The notes: generated from the letters alone by a model not told the origin. Numbered from the stretch's first letter, positions 42,827 to 52,488 are shown. The stretch is 64,000 bases of DNA from Paraburkholderia unamae (GCF_003268775.1 NZ_QLSU01000001.1:1-64000); one strand, 5' to 3'. Numbers and translations are program-made.

Positions 42827-45800
42827 TGCCGCGCTCCGCGTATCGGAACGGCTTCGCTCATACCTCGCCCTATGAAGCGCTCGGCGCGCTCGAGCGCAAC
42901 CTGAAACGCGAACGGCGCGTGTTCGCGATGCTCACGGGCCTTCTGATTTTCGCGGCGCTGTGCATGGCGGCCATCGCGATCGCCAGCGTCACGTTCGCCT
43001 CGCTGCGCACGCAGGCCTTACGCGCCCGCACCACCAGCGCGCAAGTCGACGCGCTGATCGAGCGTCAGCACACCCTGGTCATCGGCACACAAGTCGTCCT
43101 TTCACTCGAAAGCGCATCCCCACGCGCAGGGCCGCCGGACGACAACGCGCCGGCGCCGTGCGCGCCGACCTTCGCGGGCCTGAACGGCGCGCCCGAATTG
43201 CGCGCGGCCTGCAATCGCACCGTGCGGCTCGCGAGCGCGGTCTCTCCCGACGCGCCCCTGCTGTTGCTGGCGGCGGACGGCAGCGCCGCGTACGGCTACC
43301 GGCTCGGCCCGGCCGCCCACGAGCCGACGCAATCGCTGGAGGACGCCGCAGCGCACGCGCGCCTGCTCGCCGACGCGGTGCTTCTGCGCATGACGGCGCG
43401 CGCAACGGACCCGGTTAGGGCCGCACGCGAACTGAAAGTCATCTGGTTCCGGCCTCCCGCGGCACTCGGCTTCCCGGATTCGCTCGTGCTCGGCGCGCTG
43501 AGCGTGCTCAAGGACGGCAAGCCCTATGCGTTCGTGCTGACGAGCGTCGATCTCGCCGCGTTCGATCGCATTGCACGCGACAACGACTCGCGCGTCATGC
43601 CCACGCTGTTCGACGCCGAGGGCGCCATGCTCGCCGGCCCGCTCTCGGCGCCCGCCGCGCAATTGCTCGACAGGCGCATCGCGAACCTCCCGACCGGCTC
43701 GTTCCATGCGCTCGCGCGCTTTGGCTGGGTGCTGCGCGAACAACCTCTCGCGTACGGCTTCGGCCGCTACATCGTGACGCTCTCGTGGGGCCAGCAGTTC
43801 GCGCTGATTCGCTTGCCGCTCCTCATCATCCTCGCGCTCACGGCCGCGCTCGTGGCAATGCTCATCACGCTCTCGCACTACTGGAACCGCCGCGTGCTCA
43901 CGCGCACTTATGACGAGGCGAGCCGAGCGCTCGAAGGCGAGCTGCTCAACCATCTGCTCGTTCACGCCACGCCGGTCGGCCTGTGCATCGTGAGGCGCAG
44001 CAACTTCGAGATCGTCGTGGCGAACCAGATCGTGCGCAACGTGCTCGGGCTCGACGCGAACGCCACGCGCCTGCCGAACACGTTGTGCGCCGAATTCGAA
44101 AAGCACCTGCCCTGGCCCACGCCCGCGCACAGCGACGACGAAACGCCGGTGTACGAACTGCCGTACTCGCTCGAGCGCCCCGGCGAAGAGGGCCTGCATC
44201 TCGCCATCACTTATGCGCCCGCCACGATGAACCGCGAAGACGTGATGTTCTGCGCGGTCGCCGACATGTCGAAGCACTACGAGGTCGAGCGGCTGCTGCG
44301 CGAGGCCAAGCGCATGAGCGACGAAGCCGCCCGCGCGAAAGTGAGCTTCTTCGCCGCGATGAGCCACGAAATCCGCACGCCGCTCGCTTCGCTCGTCGGC
44401 AATATCGAACTCGTCGCGCGTGGGCCGCTCGCGCCCGAACAGGGTGCGCGCGTGCAGGCCATGCAGATTTCCGCGGCCGAGTTGCTACAGATCGTGAGCG
44501 ACGTGCTGGACTTTTCGAAGATCGACGTGGGGCAGATGAAGCTCACGGAGGCGCCCGGTTCGATCGCGGGACTGCTCGGCCGCATCGCGCTCGCGCATGC
44601 TCCGCTCGCCGTGCGTCAGCGCCTGCCGTTCTTCCTCGTGATGGACCGCGCGATCCCCGCGCAACTTCACTTCGACGCCGTGCGGCTTGCGCAGATCGTC
44701 AACAACCTGCTGAGCAACGCCTTCAAGTTCACCCGCTCGGGCAAGATCGTGCTGCGCGCGAGCTGGCGCGAAGGCGCGCTGGAGATCGGCGTGAGCGACT
44801 CCGGCGGCGGCATTTCCGACGACCTCAAGCAGCATCTCTTCAAGCCCTTCACGCAAGGCGACGGCCAGCGCCTCACGCAGGCGCGCGGCACCGGCCTCGG
44901 GCTTTCGATCTGCGCGCGCCTCGCCCAGCTGATGCACGGGCGCATCGCACTCGACAGCACGCTTGGCGTGGGCACGCGCGTGACGGTCACGCTGCCGCTA
45001 AGGGCCGAGGGCGAGACCACCGCGGGCGAGGAATGGACGCTGCACGACGCGCACCCCGCCATCCTGTGCCGCGCGCCCGAAAACCGCGAATGGCTCGCCA
45101 ACCTGTTCGACGCCCGCGCGAGCGCGCCGACCTTCCTGAGCCTCGATGAACCGCCGCGCGAGGGCACGTTCGACTATCTGCTCGTGACCGACGAGTTCGC
45201 CCGCGACGACGTCGCGCCGCTCTGGGGTGAGAGCGCGAAGATCGTGTGGCTGCGCCAGGACGGACCGCTCGTGCCGCTGGAGCTGGGAGGCGGCGCGGTC
45301 GAGGTGAGCCTCTACAGCCTCGCGGGCATCCGCGCCGCCACGCAGATGATCGTGCGCGGCGGGGGCGCCTCGACGGCCGGCACGCCCCAACCGGAAACCA
45401 GTGTGCAACTGGAAGGCGGACAGTTCGCATCCCTGAATGTCCTCATCGCCGAAGACAATCTGCTGAACCGCGGGCTGCTGCGCGACCAGTTGCGCACGCT
45501 GGGTGCGAACGTGATCGAAACGAAGGACGGCGAGGAAGCGCTCGCGCGGCTCGGCGAGCGCGAGGTGGATCTCGTGCTCACCGACCTGAACATGCCGGGC
45601 ATGAACGGCAACGCGCTGCTCGAAGCAACGCGGGCAAAGTTCCCCGATCTTCCTGTTTATGCATTGAGTTCCAACGCCTTGCCCGAGCAGATCGCGCAAG
45701 GACGCGCACTGGGCTTCACCGACTACCTCACCAAGCCGCTCGCCCTCGCCGAGCTTGCGCGTGTGCTGTCGGACGTATCGGCACGCACACCGGCTTCGCA

Positions 45801-46155
45801 AGATACAGCGACCGCGCAGGACTCCGAAACAGACACGGCGCAAGAACTGCCGCGCTTTCCGGCGCTCACCGCCCCGCTTGCCGGACTCTTCATCGAGCAG
45901 GCCGAACGCGACATCGCCGATTACGCGCAAATCGCGCAGCAGCGCGACTTCAAGCGCTTGCGCGACTGGGCACACCGCGTCTCGGGCGGCCTCGCGGTTC
46001 TCGGCCCTTCGATGCTCAACGAAGCCTGCCTCGAACTGCGCGCGACGACGCGAGAAGCCGGGCAGTGGACCGATGACGTCGGCGATCTCGCGGCCGCCGT
46101 GGCGGCCGAACTCAACGCCATGCGCGTTCAAGCGGCGTCTCGCGACGCCGCTTGA
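42826..46155 (+). CDS. Hybrid sensor histidine kinase with receiver and HPt domains (RcsC/BvgS-like)
   Basis: A 1109-residue membrane kinase. TM1 lies at about 33-55 and TM2 at about 325-350, enclosing a sensor region of about 270 residues of no recognised family. A PAS-like segment follows (TPVGLCIVRRSNFEIVVAN), then HisKA with His514 (MSHEIRTPLASL), HATPase_c (NNLLSNAFKFTRSG, GTGLGLSICARL), a degenerate domain (FDYLLVTDEF), a receiver with Asp920 (LTDLNMPGMNG) and an HPt domain with His1050 (DWAHRVSGGLAVLG). All elements of a four-step phosphorelay are in one protein, feeding the regulator encoded upstream. The frame from 42127 is read-through. Confidence 0.92.
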   Translation: MPRSAYRNGFAHTSPYEALGALERNLKRERRVFAMLTGLLIFAALCMAAIAIASVTFASLRTQALRARTTSAQVDALIERQHTLVIGTQVVLSLESASPRAGPPDDNAPAPCAPTFAGLNGAPELRAACNRTVRLASAVSPDAPLLLLAADGSAAYGYRLGPAAHEPTQSLEDAAAHARLLADAVLLRMTARATDPVRAARELKVIWFRPPAALGFPDSLVLGALSVLKDGKPYAFVLTSVDLAAFDRIARDNDSRVMPTLFDAEGAMLAGPLSAPAAQLLDRRIANLPTGSFHALARFGWVLREQPLAYGFGRYIVTLSWGQQFALIRLPLLIILALTAALVAMLITLSHYWNRRVLTRTYDEASRALEGELLNHLLVHATPVGLCIVRRSNFEIVVANQIVRNVLGLDANATRLPNTLCAEFEKHLPWPTPAHSDDETPVYELPYSLERPGEEGLHLAITYAPATMNREDVMFCAVADMSKHYEVERLLREAKRMSDEAARAKVSFFAAMSHEIRTPLASLVGNIELVARGPLAPEQGARVQAMQISAAELLQIVSDVLDFSKIDVGQMKLTEAPGSIAGLLGRIALAHAPLAVRQRLPFFLVMDRAIPAQLHFDAVRLAQIVNNLLSNAFKFTRSGKIVLRASWREGALEIGVSDSGGGISDDLKQHLFKPFTQGDGQRLTQARGTGLGLSICARLAQLMHGRIALDSTLGVGTRVTVTLPLRAEGETTAGEEWTLHDAHPAILCRAPENREWLANLFDARASAPTFLSLDEPPREGTFDYLLVTDEFARDDVAPLWGESAKIVWLRQDGPLVPLELGGGAVEVSLYSLAGIRAATQMIVRGGGASTAGTPQPETSVQLEGGQFASLNVLIAEDNLLNRGLLRDQLRTLGANVIETKDGEEALARLGEREVDLVLTDLNMPGMNGNALLEATRAKFPDLPVYALSSNALPEQIAQGRALGFTDYLTKPLALAELARVLSDVSARTPASQDTATAQDSETDTAQELPRFPALTAPLAGLFIEQAERDIADYAQIAQQRDFKRLRDWAHRVSGGLAVLGPSMLNEACLELRATTREAGQWTDDVGDLAAAVAAELNAMRVQAASRDAA

Positions 46156-46170
46156 ACGCATGTTTCTCGC

Positions 46171-46473
46171 TCAGCGCGAACGCTTGAGAAACATCGGCGC
46201 TTCGAGGGACGCTTCGTTCGGGCAATCGTCGTTCTGCAAACGCACGCACCACTGGCGCAATGCGGTTTCATCGAGCGGACAGCGCACAGGACTGCTCGGC
46301 GTCACGGGGTGATGCACGGCAAGCCGCAGCGCGAAGCTCTTCGGCAGCACGAGGTCGCAGGGCGAGGTCTTGCTCGTGCGAGGCATCTCGCCGCCATCGT
46401 GTTCGCCACGATGCTCGGGCAGACGTGGAGTCCAGCGCACACCGGGCGCGCGGCGCAGAAAAAAGACGGACAT
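46171..46473 (-). CDS. Small hypothetical protein
   Basis: A 100-residue frame on the minus strand with GGGA about 6 bp upstream of ATG 46473 and codon use like its neighbours. It starts MSVFFLRRAPGVRWTPRLPE, has a middle SPCDLVLPKSFALRLAVHHP and ends LQNDDCPNEASLEAPMFLKR. Two Cys pairs and several His residues are present, but there is no signal peptide and no family I recognise. Convergent with the hybrid kinase gene, 15 bp apart. Confidence 0.6.
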   Translation of the reverse strand: MSVFFLRRAPGVRWTPRLPEHRGEHDGGEMPRTSKTSPCDLVLPKSFALRLAVHHPVTPSSPVRCPLDETALRQWCVRLQNDDCPNEASLEAPMFLKRSR

Positions 46474-46665
46474 GGACGTTCCCGCCCTTGGCGGACGGCT
46501 CCTGGGTCGTATCGGATAGCTCGATAGTCGCCCTCGCCGGGCGCTGCGACCATCGAAACCCTTCGAAAACGCGCGCGGGCGCGACATAGCGCCGCGCTTA
46601 TGGCACGCCTCAACGCGGCCCGTGAGCGTGCGCAAACGCGGTGCGCCGTGTTAGACTGCGCCGCG

Positions 46666-46688
46666 CATTCATTCTCATTCTCATGAAT
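46666..46688. promoter_or_regulatory. Fur-box-like repeat over the DUF2946 start
   Basis: CATTCATTCTCATTCTCATGAAT reads on the opposite strand as successive GAGAAT GAGAAT GAAT hexamers, the pattern of Burkholderia-type Fur boxes. It overlaps the start codon at 46683, and TAGACT at 46652-46657 could be the -10 box, placing the site at the transcription start. Confidence 0.55.
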
Positions 46689-47048
46689 CCACGCAAGCAT
46701 TCACTGCTGACCGCATGGCTTGGCCTCGTCGCCATGTGGCTCATCGTGCTTGCGCCGCTCGTGAGCCAGCTCGCCGCCGCGCACCGCGCGCACGAGCCGG
46801 ACGCCCCGCTCTGCTCGGCCTTGCAGCCGGCACAAAGCGCACCGCATCTTTCGCACGACGATGCATTCGGCGCCTGCGGCTACTGCCACCTGCTCGAACA
46901 CCACGTGGCGATGCCTTCGGTCGCCGCGCCCGAGCCGCTTTTCTCCATCGCCGTCGCGCTCGATACCATCGCGCCGCCGGTCACGCACGACCTCCCGCTC
47001 GGCGCATTCCCTTCGGGGCGGCCACGCGCCCCACCGCTCCTTTCCTGA
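46683..47048 (+). CDS. DUF2946 family protein (metal-related)
   Basis: A 121-residue protein with one N-terminal hydrophobic segment (LLTAWLGLVAMWLIVLAPLVSQLAA) acting as signal or anchor. The DUF2946 core follows, with C44, the pair C65-X2-C68 and the cluster HLLEHH (69-74). Members are usually encoded next to TonB receptors and PepSY proteins and have been connected with copper or iron acquisition; the Cys/His cluster suits metal binding. Here it precedes a TonB receptor by 200 bp, and its start overlaps a Fur-box-like site. The first ATG of the frame (46641) is upstream of the probable -10 box and is rejected. Confidence 0.85.
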   Translation: MNPRKHSLLTAWLGLVAMWLIVLAPLVSQLAAAHRAHEPDAPLCSALQPAQSAPHLSHDDAFGACGYCHLLEHHVAMPSVAAPEPLFSIAVALDTIAPPVTHDLPLGAFPSGRPRAPPLLS

Positions 47049-47248
47049 GATTTGCCGATACCGGCCGCGTGATCGCGACTTGCTCGTGACCCGCTCGTCA
47101 TTCGTCTGCGCAACGCTCGTGATCTGTTCGTGAACAACACACGAAACAGGCACAAGCAGCAGTCGCAAGCAGCGCGCGACTGGCTTGCGCGCGCAACGAG
47201 CACGCATGGCGCGCTGCCGTTCGCCCTTCGTCTACAGGAAAGGATTTC

Positions 47249-49654
47249 ATGTCCACGCTCGCCACGCGTGGCGCTGCCGTTCGCCCACGCGAACGCGCAA
47301 CGCCGCGCGCGCAGCGGCATGCCGTGCGCCTCGCGCTCGGTGTGCTGCCGCGCGTTTTTCCGCCCCTTTTGCCGCTCGCCCTGGTCGCCCCCGTTGCGAC
47401 GCATGCCGCCGAAAACCAAGCCCCCGACACCGCCACGCTGCCCACAGTCACGGTGAGCGCGAGCACCGCAAGCAGCGGCTCGGGCGGCGCCGCCACGCCC
47501 GCCGTCGATCCGAACCTGCCCGCGACGGTGGAAACCGTCACGCCCGCGCAGTTCGACAACTGGAACGTCGTCAACACCGAGGACGTGCTCAAGTATCTGC
47601 CCAACCTCGCGGTGCGCAAGCGCTTCGTGGGCGACCTGAACTCGATCATCGCCGTGCGCGGCACGAGCAACACGCAGAGCGCGCGCGGCCTCGTCTACGC
47701 GGACGGCCTGCTGCTCTCGAATCTCCTCGGCAACAGTTACACGTTTCCGCCGCGCTGGTCGATGGTGTTTCCCGACCAGATCCAGCAGGTCGACGTGATC
47801 TACGGGCCGTTCTCCGCGCTCTATCCCGGCAACTCGCTCGGCGCGACCGTGCTCATCACCACGCGCATGCCAAAGCAGTTCGAAGCGAACGCGGACGTGA
47901 AGGCGTTCACGCAGCACTTCAGCCTTTATGGCGTGAACCAGAACTTCAACGGCAGCGAGATGAGCGCGTCGATCGGCGACCGCATCGGCAAGTTCTCGTA
48001 CCTGCTCGGCGTGAACCATCTGGAGAACACGAGCCAGCCGTTGCAGTTCGCCACGCTCGCACAGTCGACGAAACCCGCGCAGCCCGGCGACATTCCGGTG
48101 CATGGCGCGTACGTCTACAACAACCAGACGAACACGCCGACCGTCGTGCTCGGCGTGAACGGCGAAGGCATCGAGCACACGGTGCAGGACCAGTTCAAGC
48201 TGCGCATGCAGTACGACTTCACGCCTACCGTGCAAGGCGGCGTGACGCTCGGCTACTGGCACCAGACCTACGACAGCGCGACTTCGACCTTCCTGTACGA
48301 CGCGAACGGCAATCCCGTGTACAGCGGCCGGGTCTCGATCAACGGCTACGAGTACACCATTCCCGCCGCGGCGCTCGCACCGAGCCGCGGCTGGAGCGAA
48401 AACTGGCTTTACGGCGCAACGCTGCGCACACACCAGGCGAGCGGCTGGAACGCGGAGGCTATCGCTTCGTACTACGACGTAAGCAACAGCGTCGCGCGCA
48501 CGGCGAATGCAGGCGGCCCCGGCAACGGTCCCGGCGTGATGACACTAGGCGACGGCACGGGCTGGAAGACGCTCGACCTCAAGACGACGTGGACACCCCA
48601 CACGCCCGATGCGGGCCTCATGGCCCACTGGCTCACCTTCGGCTATCACTACGACAACTACACGCTCGACAACCGCACGTACAACACGCTCGCGTGGCGC
48701 GATGGCGGCGCGGCCGGCTTCGCCAACGCCTTCGCGGGCAAGACCGAAACCCAGGCGTTCTACGCGCAGGACGCGTGGCGCTTCCTGCCGCGCTGGAAAC
48801 TCGTGTACGGCGTGCGCTACGAGGACTGGCGCGCCTACGACGGCTATCAGGCACTGGGCGGCGTGAACCTGCCCTATGCGAACGTGGGCGACCGGCACCT
48901 TTCTCCCAAGGCGTCGCTCTCGTTCGACGTGACCGACGACCTGACGCTGCGCGCGTCGATCGCGCGCGCCTATCGCTTCCCCACCGTGAGCGAACTTTTC
49001 CAGGGCCAGGTGAACGGCTCGTCGATCGTCAACAACAATCCGAACCTGCGCCCCGAGGACGATCTCTCGAAGGAACTCAGCGCGGAATGGGCGCACTGGA
49101 ACGGCCTCTTTCGCCTGACGCTCTTTCAGGACGACGTGAAGAACACCATCTTCAGCCAGACCGATACGACCGTCATCCCCAACGTCACCAACTTCCAGAA
49201 CATCGGCAAGGTGCGCTCGCGCGGCGTGGAAACGAGCTATCAGGGCGAGGACGTCATGCTGCATGGCCTCGATCTCGCGGCGAGCGTCGCCTATACGCAG
49301 TCGAAGATCCTGGAGAACGCGCAAAACCCCGCGACCGTCGGTAAGTACTTCTACCGGATTCCGTTGTGGCGCGCGAACCTGGTCGCGACCTACCGCTTCG
49401 ACGCGCACTCGGCGCTCACGCTGGCCGCGCGCTACTCGGGCCGCCAGTACAACACGCTGACGAACACCGACACGAACCCGAACGTGTTCGGCGGCACGAG
49501 CACCTATGCGGTCGTCGACATGAAGTTCACCTACCGGCCGACGAAGAAAAGCCAGATAGGCGTGGGCGTCGACAACCTCTTCGACACGCGCTACTTCGTC
49601 TATCACCCGTACCCCGGCCGCACGTTCTACCTCGAAGCGAAGCTCGGAATTTGA
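47249..49654 (+). CDS. TonB-dependent outer-membrane receptor
   Basis: An 801-residue receptor. A long signal peptide (about 53 residues, ending VAPVATHAAE) is followed by the probable TonB-box region (LPTVTVSAST), the plug domain (VVNTEDVLKYLPNLAVRKR, then QQVDVIYGPFSALYPGNSLG) and a beta barrel with receptor signatures (RASIARAYRFPTVSELFQG, LRPEDDLSKELSAEW, VGVDNLFDTRYFVYHPYPGR) that ends FYLEAKLGI. It imports a metal complex or siderophore using TonB energy. AAAGGA precedes the ATG. The DUF2946 and PepSY neighbours and the Fur-like box suggest iron or copper chelates. Confidence 0.93.
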   Translation: MSTLATRGAAVRPRERATPRAQRHAVRLALGVLPRVFPPLLPLALVAPVATHAAENQAPDTATLPTVTVSASTASSGSGGAATPAVDPNLPATVETVTPAQFDNWNVVNTEDVLKYLPNLAVRKRFVGDLNSIIAVRGTSNTQSARGLVYADGLLLSNLLGNSYTFPPRWSMVFPDQIQQVDVIYGPFSALYPGNSLGATVLITTRMPKQFEANADVKAFTQHFSLYGVNQNFNGSEMSASIGDRIGKFSYLLGVNHLENTSQPLQFATLAQSTKPAQPGDIPVHGAYVYNNQTNTPTVVLGVNGEGIEHTVQDQFKLRMQYDFTPTVQGGVTLGYWHQTYDSATSTFLYDANGNPVYSGRVSINGYEYTIPAAALAPSRGWSENWLYGATLRTHQASGWNAEAIASYYDVSNSVARTANAGGPGNGPGVMTLGDGTGWKTLDLKTTWTPHTPDAGLMAHWLTFGYHYDNYTLDNRTYNTLAWRDGGAAGFANAFAGKTETQAFYAQDAWRFLPRWKLVYGVRYEDWRAYDGYQALGGVNLPYANVGDRHLSPKASLSFDVTDDLTLRASIARAYRFPTVSELFQGQVNGSSIVNNNPNLRPEDDLSKELSAEWAHWNGLFRLTLFQDDVKNTIFSQTDTTVIPNVTNFQNIGKVRSRGVETSYQGEDVMLHGLDLAASVAYTQSKILENAQNPATVGKYFYRIPLWRANLVATYRFDAHSALTLAARYSGRQYNTLTNTDTNPNVFGGTSTYAVVDMKFTYRPTKKSQIGVGVDNLFDTRYFVYHPYPGRTFYLEAKLGI

Positions 49655-49734
49655 GCGGCTCGCCCGCAACCGTGTTCGCAACCGACCGAATCGCCAATGC
49701 AACCGAGCCGTCATGGCTCAACAAGGAGCATTCC

Positions 49735-51264
49735 ATGTCAACGACATCCGGCCACACGAGCGCCGCCCCGGCCACCCGCAGCGCGCCCGCCGCCAACGCG
49801 GCCCAGCCCGGCTACCGCACGCTATGGCGCTGGCATTTTTATGCGGGCCTGTTCGTCATGCCCTTGCTGATCGTGCTCGCCGTCACGGGCACGATCTACT
49901 GCTTCCAGCCGCAAATCGAGCCGCTGCTGTACCCGCACCGGCTCGTCGTCGCACCGGCGGCCACGCCGCGCCTGCCCACCGACGCGCTGCTCGCCCGCGC
50001 CCAGGCCGCCTTGCCCGAGGGCGCGCGCGCGCTGCGCGCGCATGTCGAGGCGAATCCCGCACGCAGCGCGGAATTCGTGTTCGCACTGCCGGGCGGCAGC
50101 AAGGAGAGCGTCTACGTGAATCCCTACGATGGCGAGGTGCTCGGCACGCTCGACGTCGATCGCCGCTTCATGCAGGTGGACCGCATGCTGCATCGCAAGC
50201 TGCTGCTCGGCAAGCCGGGCGAATTGCTGATGGAGTTGGCCGCCTGCTGGACGCTCGTGATGATCGGCACGGGCATCGCCCTCTGGTGGCCGCGCGCGGG
50301 CGCGTCGTGGCGAGCCGCGCTGCTGCCGCGCCTCGGTGCGCGCGGGCGGCCGTTCTGGAAGAGCGTGCATGCGAGCGTCGGCATCTGGCTCGCCGTGGGC
50401 GCGCTCGCGTTCGTGGTGAGCGGCTTGCCGTGGACCGGCTCGTGGGGCAAGCAGTTCAAGGCGCTCGCCACGCGCGCGAATCTGGGCGCGCCCGCGGGCG
50501 CGTGGGGTGGCGGACTCGCGCTGAAATCGGCGCTGCCTGGCGCGCCGGCCGCAGCCGCCCCGGCCCCCAGCGCCGCCACGACGGATGCGCACGCGGGCCA
50601 CGACATGTCCTCGATGCCGGGCATGGTGATGGACGACCTGCCGCTGCCGAACGTGCCCTGGGCCGTGGGCGCAGTGGGCGTGCCGCGCTCGCCCGATACC
50701 GCCCATGCGCCGGGCGGCGGCACCGTACCGCACCGCTGGACGCTCGATCAGGTGGTCGCGCAGATGCGCGATCTCGGCATCGACGCCGGTTACGACATCG
50801 TGCTGCCGGGCAAGCCCGACGGCGTCTACACCGTCTCGTACTTTCCGGCCGATCCGAAGGCTGAGCGCACGCTCTATATCGACCAGTACAACGGCAGCGT
50901 GCTCAAGGACATCCGCTACGCGGATTACGGCGCGGTTTCGCAGGCGATTTCGTATGGCACGTCGCTGCACATGGGCCGCTATTTCGGGCTCGCGAACCAG
51001 TTGATCTGCGCGGCGATTTCGCTGGGCCTCGCCGCGCTCGCGGTCACGGGCTTCGTGATGTGGTGGCTGCGACGGCCCGCGCGCACGGCCACCGGCGCGC
51101 TGGGTGCGCCCGCACGCGAGCGCGCCGCGCCGCCGCTGCGCGCCTGGAAAACCGGCCTCGTGCTGCTCGGCATCGTGTTCCCGCTGATGGGCGCGACGCT
51201 CGTGGCCGTCTGGCTGCTCGACCGTCTCGCCTTCGGCCGCGCCACGCGGTTGACCGCTTCATGA
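49735..51264 (+). CDS. PepSY-associated TM helix protein with His/Met-rich insert
   Basis: A 509-residue inner-membrane protein of the PepSY_TM (PiuB/FegB-like) family with four main helices, at about 35-57, 167-186, 214-231 and near 425-447, plus a last one at about 480-500. The periplasmic loop contains the motif HAGHDMSSMPGMVM (286-299; two His and four Met), typical of copper-binding segments. These proteins are thought to reduce ferric siderophores or metals arriving through the cognate TonB receptor. AGGAG is 7 bp before ATG 49735, 80 bp after the receptor stop. Confidence 0.9.
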   Translation: MSTTSGHTSAAPATRSAPAANAAQPGYRTLWRWHFYAGLFVMPLLIVLAVTGTIYCFQPQIEPLLYPHRLVVAPAATPRLPTDALLARAQAALPEGARALRAHVEANPARSAEFVFALPGGSKESVYVNPYDGEVLGTLDVDRRFMQVDRMLHRKLLLGKPGELLMELAACWTLVMIGTGIALWWPRAGASWRAALLPRLGARGRPFWKSVHASVGIWLAVGALAFVVSGLPWTGSWGKQFKALATRANLGAPAGAWGGGLALKSALPGAPAAAAPAPSAATTDAHAGHDMSSMPGMVMDDLPLPNVPWAVGAVGVPRSPDTAHAPGGGTVPHRWTLDQVVAQMRDLGIDAGYDIVLPGKPDGVYTVSYFPADPKAERTLYIDQYNGSVLKDIRYADYGAVSQAISYGTSLHMGRYFGLANQLICAAISLGLAALAVTGFVMWWLRRPARTATGALGAPARERAAPPLRAWKTGLVLLGIVFPLMGATLVAVWLLDRLAFGRATRLTAS

Positions 51265-51363
51265 AATCTGCGCGCGCAGCCGCGCTGCGGTAATCTGCGG
51301 ACACAAATCTGTCTGAACCTGGCGGCGCCATCCGGTTTCAAACGGATATCTCCGGAGATTATC

Positions 51364-51699
51364 GTGTTGCGGTTCATATCGACACTGGGGGCGGCGGCGG
51401 TCCTCGCCGGCTGCGCCGTCGCGCCGTACGGCTATCCGTACTATGACGGGAGCGGCTACCCGTATTACTACAGTTACCCCTACTACGGCTACCCATACGC
51501 CTATGGCTATGGCTACTACCCCGGCTATTTCGGCTTCGGGTATGGCGGCGTGGCCATCTGGGGCGGCGGCGGTTGCTGCTACCACGGCTGGCATGGCGGT
51601 GGCTGGCACGGCGGCCACGGCGGCGGCTGGCATGGCGGCGGCGGAACGTGGCAAGGCGGCGGTGGCGGCATGGGCCACGGCGGCGGGCACAGCCACTAG
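51364..51699 (+). CDS. Tyr/Gly/His-rich small lipoprotein
   Basis: A 111-residue protein with GTG start (GGAG 6 bp upstream). A short signal ends in lipobox LAGC (Cys17). A Tyr/Pro/Gly-rich half (repeats of YPYYG type) is followed by a Gly/His/Trp-rich half with GWHGG units at about 74-92 and a terminal GHGGGHSH. The His repeats could bind metal ions such as Zn, Cu or Ni. Low-complexity sequence prevents family assignment. Convergent with an SDR gene. Confidence 0.75.
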   Translation: MLRFISTLGAAAVLAGCAVAPYGYPYYDGSGYPYYYSYPYYGYPYAYGYGYYPGYFGFGYGGVAIWGGGGCCYHGWHGGGWHGGHGGGWHGGGGTWQGGGGGMGHGGGHSH

Positions 51700-51777
51700 C
51701 CGCTGTTAGCGATTGCCGGCCGCTACCGGAAGCTACCCACAGCCACCCGCGCGGCGTCGCCGCCAACGCCGCCGCGC

Positions 51778-52488
51778 TTACACGCGCCCGTTCACCGGAA
51801 TCGAAGCGCCCGTGACCGCCTGCGCCTGCGCGCCGAGCAGGAATGCGATCACCTCGGCGATCTCACGCGGCTGCACCCAGCGCGTGAAATCGGCGTCGGG
51901 CATGTCGGCGCGGTTCTGCGGCGTGTCGATGATGCTTGGCAAGATCGCGTTCACGGTCACGCCCTTGTCCTTCACTTCCTCAGCGAGCGCCTCCGTCAAG
52001 CGCGCCACGCCCGCCTTCGAAGCCGAATACGCCCCCATGCCGAGCCCCGCCTTCTGCCCGGCCCCCGCGCCGATGTTGACGACGCGCCCGGCGCCGCTCG
52101 CCACCAGCCAGGGCAGCGCGGCCTTCGAGGCATTGAGCGCCGTCTTCACGTTCAAATCGAACATCAGGTCCCAGGTGCGCGCATCGCCGTCGCCGATGGT
52201 CTCCCAGCGGAACGCGCCCGCCACGTTCACCAGCGCGTCGAGTCCGCCCAGCCGCTCGTGCAGCGTGTCGAACGCGGCCTGCGCAGCCGCCGCATCGACG
52301 AGATCGACGCCGCCCAGGCACAGCGCGCCGGCGAGCGCGGCGGGCAGCGTCGCCGCCGCGGGCACCGCGCCCCGCCCGATCAGCGCCAGGCGCGCGCCGC
52401 GCTCGGCCAGCAATTGCGCCGTGGCCATGCCGAGGCTGCCAAAGCCGCCCGTCACGGCGACCACCTTGCCGTTCAATCCGTTTTCCAT
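51778..52488 (-). CDS. SDR family oxidoreductase
   Basis: A 236-residue SDR. GGFGSLGMATA near residue 14 is the cofactor loop, NVAGAF replaces the usual NNAG, and the catalytic Tyr/Lys lies in YSASKAG near residue 155. The second ATG (52488) is chosen because AGGA sits 8 bp upstream, too close to the first ATG (52494). The substrate is unknown. Followed upstream by a fatty-acid-hydroxylase-family gene in the same orientation, 91 bp away. Confidence 0.9.
   Translation of the reverse strand: MENGLNGKVVAVTGGFGSLGMATAQLLAERGARLALIGRGAVPAAATLPAALAGALCLGGVDLVDAAAAQAAFDTLHERLGGLDALVNVAGAFRWETIGDGDARTWDLMFDLNVKTALNASKAALPWLVASGAGRVVNIGAGAGQKAGLGMGAYSASKAGVARLTEALAEEVKDKGVTVNAILPSIIDTPQNRADMPDADFTRWVQPREIAEVIAFLLGAQAQAVTGASIPVNGRV

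Noticed and set aside
47208..47275. Direct repeat GCGCTGCCGTTCGCCC around the TonB receptor start
   Set aside because: Short, GC-rich and made of common codons; nothing suggests a function.
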